Assembly: GCA_031259605.1 (NCBI GenBank)
Contig: JAIRLE010000135.1
Location: forward strand, 1-9,608
DNA: 9,608 nt
Source: Zoogloeaceae bacterium
GTDB taxonomy: Bacteria; Pseudomonadota; Gammaproteobacteria; Burkholderiales; Rhodocyclaceae
Direction: 5' to 3'
The notes beneath the pieces are model-generated. The model was not told the origin of the DNA, made no database searches, and was given only the letters and a program-made list of their open reading frames with translations. Below are positions 5,887 through 9,608 of the stretch, piece by piece. Each line of letters begins with the position of its first letter. Within the stretch, counting starts at the first letter, position 1. The position numbers and the translations under genes were made by a program.

Positions 5887-6418
5887 CGCGCTCTTTGCCC
5901 TCCTGCGTCAGACGCTGCTTGCGGGGCTGGCCAGACGCGGACTTGGCGACGTATCCGTCCGCCAGAATTACCAGCCCGTCCAGCAGGGGAGAGCGTCGGA
6001 AACCTCGCTCTATCTGCACAAGGTCTCCGACCGGCGGCACGGATCGCCCGGCGTGCGCGCCCGCTGCGACCCGGTAAGCGGGCGTATCGTCCGCGAGGAA
6101 ATCCAGGTCATCGAAAGCGTCATCCAGATTACCGCGCTCGTCAATGAGCGTGACCCGAAAAACGCCGACGCCCCGACCGCCGCCGATGTCGCCAGAACGA
6201 CCGCCGCCATCCTGCAAGGCGAAGACGCCCTGGAGGCGCTCCATGCGCGCGGCGTCCAGGCGCTGCGCATCCAGGGCGTGCGCTTGACCCCGGTCGAAAA
6301 CGAGCGCGACCGCTTCGAGTTCGAGGCGTCCTTCGACGTGACGCTCACCCATAACGAGGTCTTCGTCACCCATGACGAGACAATCAACCGCTTCGGTTTC
6401 GACCTTCACCGCGTCTGA
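5876..6418 (+). CDS. Gateway/tail-terminator-like neck protein
   Basis: A 180-aa protein that follows the collar-like gene with an 11-base overlap; its SD (GGGAG, 6 bases before ATG 5876) lies inside the previous gene. The sequence runs MRDDALFALLRQTLLAGLARRGLGDVSVRQNYQPVQQGRASE..LYLHKVSDRRHG, then a region on binding and scaffolding of the neck (IVREEIQVIESVIQITALV), and a C-terminal strand-rich part (FEFEASFDVTLTHNEVFVTH). This reads like the phage gateway or neck-terminator family, which caps the tail at the head joint. The stop lies 3 bases from the convergent antitoxin gene, where the toxin-antitoxin cassette was placed. In an uninterrupted phage the sheath gene would be expected next. 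Confidence 0.7.
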   Translation: MRDDALFALLRQTLLAGLARRGLGDVSVRQNYQPVQQGRASETSLYLHKVSDRRHGSPGVRARCDPVSGRIVREEIQVIESVIQITALVNERDPKNADAPTAADVARTTAAILQGEDALEALHARGVQALRIQGVRLTPVENERDRFEFEASFDVTLTHNEVFVTHDETINRFGFDLHRV

Positions 6419-6423
6419 AGGTC
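6401..6423. other. Stem-loop at convergent gene junction
   Basis: GACCTTC (6401-6407) and GAAGGTC (6417-6423) form a 7-base stem with a 9-base loop over the stop codons of the gateway-like gene and the convergent antitoxin gene. No T-run follows on either strand, so it is a weak candidate for a bidirectional terminator or just chance. Confidence 0.35.
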
Positions 6424-6700
6424 AGGCCGCGAGCAGTTCAACATGGGTCTTTCTCCCCATGTGCGCGGCCATGATGACCAGCGCGTCGAGCGAGAAGCGG
6501 GAAACGCGACCATGCAGGAGATCATTTACGCGCGGTTGCGTGACGCCCAGATGTTGCGCGGCCTCTGCCTGTTTCCAGCCGTTCTCGCGGACGATGCCGA
6601 TAATCTCGCGCATCAGCCCGGCGCGGGCGGAAAGATTCGCGGCCTCGGAAGACGAATCGGCAAGAGCGTCCCAGACGCTTTCGAATCGTTCGTTGCTCAT
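6422..6700 (-). CDS. HigA2/HTH_37-like XRE antitoxin, no toxin partner
   Basis: A 92-aa protein beginning MSNERFESVWDALADSSSEAANLSARAGLM, the usual opening of the HTH_37/HigA2-type antitoxin family (f..VWdal.d.peEA.nl..Ra.Lm). The helix-turn-helix is near residues 42-65 (GWKQAEAAQHLGVTQPRVNDLL), followed by HGRVSRFSLDALVIMAAHMGRK, also typical. Related proteins normally pair with a phage Gp49/HigB2-like RelE-fold toxin; none is next to this one. It lies 8 bases after higA in the same direction with no clear SD, so it is probably translated by coupling from the higB promoter. Possible roles: an extra regulator, a guard against a toxin encoded elsewhere, or the remnant of a second module. It is clearly different in sequence from the adjacent HigA. 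Confidence 0.85.
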   Translation of the reverse strand: MSNERFESVWDALADSSSEAANLSARAGLMREIIGIVRENGWKQAEAAQHLGVTQPRVNDLLHGRVSRFSLDALVIMAAHMGRKTHVELLAA

Positions 6701-6708
6701 TTAACGCT

Positions 6709-7002
6709 TCATGCCGCCAATCGCCCAATTTCTCCGAGCGTTTGCCGCATGGTTTCCCGGTGAGCTTCGGTGTCGTAATACGTTTGCAGGTTGATCCAGC
6801 TTTGCGCGTCCGTGCCAAAGAACGCGGCCAGGCGCAACGCGGTGTCGACGCTGATGCCGCGCTTGCCATGCACGATTTCATTGATGCGGCGCGGCGGCAC
6901 ATGAATGGCTTTCGCCAATGCGTATTGCGTGACGCCATGCGGCTTGAGCCAGTCTTCGAGAAGGATTTCTCCGGGATGAACGAGGGGAACGTCGCGGGGC
7001 AT
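6709..7002 (-). CDS. higA: HigA-family antitoxin
   Basis: A 97-aa protein whose sequence opens MPRDVPLVHPGEILLEDWLKP, the HPGEIL signature of HigA-family antitoxins. The helix-turn-helix is at about residues 24-45 (VTQYALAKAIHVPPRRINEI), followed by GKRGISVDTALRLAAFFGTDAQSWINLQTYYD, also family typical. HigA binds and neutralises HigB and represses the operon by binding the promoter palindrome. It begins 10 bases after the higB stop with a good SD (AAAGGAG, about 5 bases before ATG 7002), giving the toxin-first order of hig loci. Earlier in-frame starts up to 7218 lie inside higB and are not supported. It is the cognate antitoxin of the adjacent toxin. Confidence 0.93.
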   Translation of the reverse strand: MPRDVPLVHPGEILLEDWLKPHGVTQYALAKAIHVPPRRINEIVHGKRGISVDTALRLAAFFGTDAQSWINLQTYYDTEAHRETMRQTLGEIGRLAA

Positions 7003-7012
7003 GATGTCTCCT

Positions 7013-7291
7013 TTAATGGTAATCGACAATTTCAACCGATGTCGCCTTGCCCGCGTCGAAGCGGAAACAGACGCGCCACTGGTCATTGATACGGATGCTC
7101 CATTGCCCGGCGCGGTCGCCGGAAAGTTTTTCCAGACGGTTGCCCGGCGGCACGCGCAGAAAATCAATATTTGTCGCAGCGTGGAGTTGTTGCAGTTTCC
7201 GCATGGCGACGGACGCAATGGCGTTGAATCGCGCCACGCGGCTGCCGTGAAACAGCTTTTCCGTGTCGGGACAATGAAAATTCGTAATCAT
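7013..7291 (-). CDS. higB: HigB-family mRNA-interferase toxin
   Basis: A 92-aa RelE-fold toxin of the HigB/GraT type, which cuts mRNA on the ribosome in other members. The signature is complete: PPGNRLEKLSGDR (P48-R60), GQWSIRINDQWRVCFRF (G62-F78, with R67 and R73), and the C-terminal VEIVDYH (D90, Y91, H92). An in-frame GTG at 7297 would add two residues, but ATG 7291 gives the family length and the usual start. The promoter -10 box ends only 6 bases upstream, so the transcript is predicted to be leaderless or nearly so. The gene lies just before higA, and both run opposite to the flanking tail genes. No truncation or missing key residue is seen. Confidence 0.93.
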   Translation of the reverse strand: MITNFHCPDTEKLFHGSRVARFNAIASVAMRKLQQLHAATNIDFLRVPPGNRLEKLSGDRAGQWSIRINDQWRVCFRFDAGKATSVEIVDYH

Positions 7292-7297
7292 GAACAC

Positions 7298-7320
7298 ATA
7301 TTAACGGAAAACGTTAATAT
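7298..7320. promoter_or_regulatory. Operator palindrome, likely HigA binding site
   Basis: ATATTAACG (7298-7306), a 5-base spacer GAAAA and CGTTAATAT (7312-7320) form a perfect inverted repeat with 9-base arms. It spans the promoter spacer and covers the -10 box, so a bound HigA dimer would block RNA polymerase. HigA binding is inferred from position and from the known autoregulation of hig loci. Confidence 0.8.
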
Positions 7321-7326
7321 CGTCAA
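7298..7326 (-). promoter_or_regulatory. Sigma70-like promoter of the higBA operon
   Basis: Read on the minus strand, TTGACG (7326-7321), a 17-base spacer and TAATAT (7303-7298) make a near-consensus sigma70 promoter. The expected transcription start falls close to position 7291, the A of the higB ATG. Local GC is 36% over 7261-7380, far below the structural genes. Confidence 0.85.
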
Positions 7327-7393
7327 GTGTTTTTTGGTTTCAATCCACGTCTTATAGCAAGCATTTCCCACGATTTTTTTCACGGAGGCAATC
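7327..7393. other. AT-rich leader before the tail sheath gene
   Basis: Between the higB promoter and the sheath start there is no gene. It holds T-rich stretches (7330-7335 and 7374-7380), a 13-base GTTTCAATCCACG (7337-7349) and a good sheath SD (GGAGG, about 5 bases before ATG 7394). I found no convincing plus-strand promoter or hairpin terminator. Confidence 0.6.
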
Positions 7394-8890
7394 ATGGCCA
7401 TCAGTTTTGAAAAGTACGTTCGCATCACCAGCGGCGTGGTCGGCAACGTCGGCGTTCGGCAGCGGGAGTTGATTCTGCGCGTCTTCACGGAAAATGCGCT
7501 GGTATCGCCGGACGAGGCGCTGGAATTCACCAGTCTGGACGACGTGAAGGCGTTTTTCGGCATGGAAAGCGCGGAATATCTGCGCGCCCAGTTCTATTTT
7601 GCCTGGGTGTCCAAGCAGGCGACCAGGGCGCGGAAGATTTCCTTCGCCCGCTACGCGCCGGAGGGCACGGCTCCCTCTGTTTATGGCGGCGGCGACGCCA
7701 AATCGCTCAGCGCCATCAAGGCGGCGGGCGGCGCGCTGTCGATCAACCTGGGCGGCACGGTCTTTCCCACGACCGATATCGACCTTTCCGCGGCCGATTC
7801 CTTGGCCGCCGTCGCCGCCACCGTCCAGACGGCGATACGGGCGCTTTCGGGTTCGTTTTCGGACGCGACCGTCGCCTATGACGCAAGCTCCCGCCGCTTC
7901 GTCCTTGCCCTCCCCTCCGGCGGCGCGGCAACGATCGGCGTCGAGGAATCGCCGCTTGCCGCCGCGCTTGATTTTACCCGCGAGAATGGGGCGCTCTTCA
8001 TTACCGGATCGGAACCCAGGAGCGCGGCCGAGACTGTTTCCGATTCGGCGGAACTGACCAACAACTTCGGCGCTTTCCTGTTCCTTGCCGATCTCGACGA
8101 CGAGGACATCGCCGCCGTCGCCGCCTGGACGGACGCGCAGAACGTCAAGTTCCTCTACCTCGTCCCGGTCAGGACGCGAAGCGAGGCCGAGGCGAAATTC
8201 GCCGCGCTCGCGGGCTTCTCCGGGGTCGCGGTGACGCTGCTGTACGCGGGCGCGGACACCGGCTATCCGGAAATGTGCCCGGCCGTCGTTCTTGCCGCCA
8301 CCGACTACACGCGCCGCAATTCCACCTGCAATTACATGTTCCAGCAGTTCAATTTGCAGCCGTCGGTCACGACGACGGCACAATCCGACGCCTTGGACAA
8401 GGCGCGCTGCAATTACTACGGCGTCACCCAGACTGCCGGGCAGTATCTCGCCTTCTACCAGCGCGGGCTGTTGATGGGCGGCTCATCGGCGCCCACGGAC
8501 ATGAACGCCTACGCCAATGAAATCTGGCTGAAAGACCTGGCCGGGACGCAGATCATGAGCCTCCTGCTGTCGTTGCAGAAGGTTTCCGCCAACGCGCGCG
8601 GGAGATCCCAGATCATCAACATCCTGCTGCCGGTCGTCGACGCCGCGCTCCACAACGGCGCGATTTCCGTGGGCAAGCCGCTCACCGAGACGCAAAAGGC
8701 GTTCATCACCGAGGAGACGGGAGACGCGGACGCCTGGCGGCAGGTCGCCGACAAGGGCTTCTGGCTCGACTGCTCGATCCTCACGGAAGTCACAGAGGAC
8801 GGCAGGACGGAATACTACGCCCGCTACATCCTCATCTATTCCAAGGACGACGTGATCCGCCGCGTCGAAGGCTCGCACGAACTGATTTAA
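7394..8890 (+). CDS. Contractile tail sheath protein (DUF3383)
   Basis: A 498-aa protein that reads as DUF3383, the tail sheath subunit of many Proteobacteria myophages. The start is MAISFEKYVRITSGVVGNVGVRQRELILRVFTEN, followed by FTSLDDVKAFFGMESAEYLRAQFYFAWVS, an inserted domain around residues 105-215, then FLFLADLDDEDIAAVAAWTDAQNVKFLYLVPVRT and the C-terminal core LTETQKAFITEETGDADAWRQV...YYARYILIYSKDDVIRRVEGSHELI. The sheath wraps the tube and contracts to drive it through the envelope. The SD GGAGG is well placed before ATG 7394. In usual gene order it follows the neck genes directly; here the toxin-antitoxin cassette and its AT-rich promoter lie in between. The sheath gene itself appears intact. 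Confidence 0.9.
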   Translation: MAISFEKYVRITSGVVGNVGVRQRELILRVFTENALVSPDEALEFTSLDDVKAFFGMESAEYLRAQFYFAWVSKQATRARKISFARYAPEGTAPSVYGGGDAKSLSAIKAAGGALSINLGGTVFPTTDIDLSAADSLAAVAATVQTAIRALSGSFSDATVAYDASSRRFVLALPSGGAATIGVEESPLAAALDFTRENGALFITGSEPRSAAETVSDSAELTNNFGAFLFLADLDDEDIAAVAAWTDAQNVKFLYLVPVRTRSEAEAKFAALAGFSGVAVTLLYAGADTGYPEMCPAVVLAATDYTRRNSTCNYMFQQFNLQPSVTTTAQSDALDKARCNYYGVTQTAGQYLAFYQRGLLMGGSSAPTDMNAYANEIWLKDLAGTQIMSLLLSLQKVSANARGRSQIINILLPVVDAALHNGAISVGKPLTETQKAFITEETGDADAWRQVADKGFWLDCSILTEVTEDGRTEYYARYILIYSKDDVIRRVEGSHELI

Positions 8891-8910
8891 CCGTCAAAGG
8901 AGAATGAAAC

Positions 8911-9357
8911 ATGTCTGTCGATATTTCCGGCTTTGGCCTGGAGCTTACCCTGAAGGCCAGCAAGACCTTCCCCTCCGGCATTCAGATCACGCAGTTTGCC
9001 GATGACGCCGATCCGTTCGACGCGCCCTCGATCCAGATCATGGACAAGGGCATGGGCTTGAACGGCGATCTGGTCGTCTGGGGCGTGGCGACGCCCACCA
9101 CCATCACCCTGGCCGTGATTCCCGGCTCCGACGACGACAGGAACCTGGAAATCCTGCTGGAGAACAACCGGGTGAAGAAGGGCAGCGCCTACAACCGGGA
9201 CGCCATCGATCTGACGGCGAAATACCCGGACGGCAAGGTGGTCAGTCTCACCGGCGGCGCGATTACCGACGGCATTCCGTTGAACGCCGCCGCCTCCGCG
9301 GGCAGGCTCAAATCGAAGACCTACGCCTTCGTCTTTGAATCGAACGCCAGGAGTTGA
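8911..9357 (+). CDS. Tail tube protein (DUF3277)
   Basis: A 148-aa protein of the DUF3277 family, the tail tube subunit that follows the DUF3383 sheath. Features: MSVDISGFGLELTLKASKTFPSG at the start, ITQFADDADPFDAPSIQI.D.GMGLNGDLVVW, then TTITLAVIPGSDDDRNLEILLENNRVKKG and a closing VVSLTGGAITDGIPLNAAASAGRLKSKTYAFVFE. The strand-rich pattern fits stacked rings of a tube. The SD AAAGGAG lies about 8 bases before ATG 8911, 20 bases after the sheath stop. The stop overlaps or abuts the chaperone start (TGATGATG). Confidence in family is high. Confidence 0.9.
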   Translation: MSVDISGFGLELTLKASKTFPSGIQITQFADDADPFDAPSIQIMDKGMGLNGDLVVWGVATPTTITLAVIPGSDDDRNLEILLENNRVKKGSAYNRDAIDLTAKYPDGKVVSLTGGAITDGIPLNAAASAGRLKSKTYAFVFESNARS

Positions 9358-9359
9358 TG

Positions 9360-9608
9360 ATGGCCGAACTGCGCGAACCGAAGGACGTTGACATCGAGTG
9401 TCAGGACGGAAGCACAAGAACCTACACCATCAGCAAACTGCCCGCGCGCGCGGGCATGAAGCTGGTCACGCAATACCCGTTGATGGCGACGCCGAAAGTG
9501 GGCGATTACGGCAAGCTCGAAGGGCTGATGCTGGAACTCCTGGGCTATGTCGAGGCGCGTCTGCCCGGCGGCGGACGCCAGCGGCTTGCAACCTGGGAAC
9601 TCGTCGAC
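9360..9608 (+). CDS. Tail assembly chaperone, 5' part (runs off window)
   Basis: The frame starts MAELREPKDVDIECQDGSTRTYTISKLPARAGMKLVTQYPL and stays open to the right edge (83 codons visible). The LPA..G..LVTQYPL stretch matches chaperones that follow the tube gene and load the tape measure in DUF3383/DUF3277 phages. Two in-frame ATGs (9357 and 9360) are possible; the SD CAGGAG at 9348-9353 is 6 bases from 9360 and only 3 from 9357, so 9360 is preferred. In many phages this gene has a frameshifted longer product; the region where a slippery site would lie is outside the window, so this cannot be judged. Confidence 0.75.
   Translation, partial: MAELREPKDVDIECQDGSTRTYTISKLPARAGMKLVTQYPLMATPKVGDYGKLEGLMLELLGYVEARLPGGGRQRLATWELVD

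Noticed and set aside
7003..7218. Longer N-terminus for higA
   Set aside because: Would lie inside higB; the MPRDVPLVHPGEIL start has its own strong SD and normal family length.
7292..7297. GTG start two codons upstream of the higB ATG
   Set aside because: It lies directly against the -10 box, upstream of the expected transcription start, and adds two residues not expected in the family.
7352..8383. 343-codon minus-strand open frame opposite the sheath gene
   Set aside because: Shadow of the DUF3383 gene; low-complexity Arg/Gly composition.
9441..9454. CCCGCGCGCGCGGG palindrome
   Set aside because: Inside the coding frame of the chaperone gene (LPARAG); explained by GC-rich codons.
1..9608. 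tRNA, rRNA, CRISPR array, integrase or transposase
   Set aside because: No cloverleaf, rRNA-like segment, repeat-spacer array or recombinase motif was seen on either strand.

Overview
The window is a stretch of phage virion-structure genes, most likely an integrated prophage or phage contig from a high-GC proteobacterium. The structural genes are GC-rich (72% by direct count over 7621-7680), lie on the plus strand, are closely packed with several ATGA-type overlaps, and follow the head-to-tail order of temperate contractile-tailed phages (DUF2213/DUF2190/DUF2184 head set, then DUF3383/DUF3277 tail set). The host cannot be named from this sequence alone. Family names come from reading the proteins, not from a database search.

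Layout. 1-330: a lower-GC left flank (48-57% per 60-base line from 1 to 300) with no portal or terminase gene on the plus strand; the only plausible gene is a 53-codon minus-strand ORF (171-332) with a good Shine-Dalgarno (SD) sequence. 331-4140: head genes, namely a Mu F/SPP1 gp7-like minor head protein, a DUF2213 prohead protease fused to a scaffold (with a probable internal start for free scaffold), a Gp24/DUF2190-like cement protein and a DUF2184 major capsid protein. 4142-6418: connector and tail-completion genes, namely an unrecognised 131-aa protein, a DUF4054 protein, a tail-completion-like protein, a collar-like protein and a gateway/tail-terminator-like protein. 6422-7326: a minus-strand cassette of higB, higA and a third gene for a second, different HTH antitoxin (HigA2/HTH_37-like), with its own sigma70-like promoter and a perfect operator palindrome. 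7394-9608: DUF3383 tail sheath, DUF3277 tail tube and the start of a tail assembly chaperone that runs off the right edge.

How it works together. The minor head protein, protease/scaffold, cement and capsid proteins build the prohead; the 4.1-6.4 kb genes close the head and cap the tail; sheath, tube and chaperone make the contractile tail. The toxin-antitoxin cassette is a moron: separately controlled, opposite in direction, unrelated to virion assembly and placed exactly between two tail genes. It probably stabilises the prophage or acts in phage defence.

The points most worth a second look are the three-gene antitoxin arrangement with no toxin for the second antitoxin, the predicted leaderless promoter/operator of higB, the odd left flank, a REP-like palindrome between two connector genes, and three short in-frame tandem duplications in structural genes.
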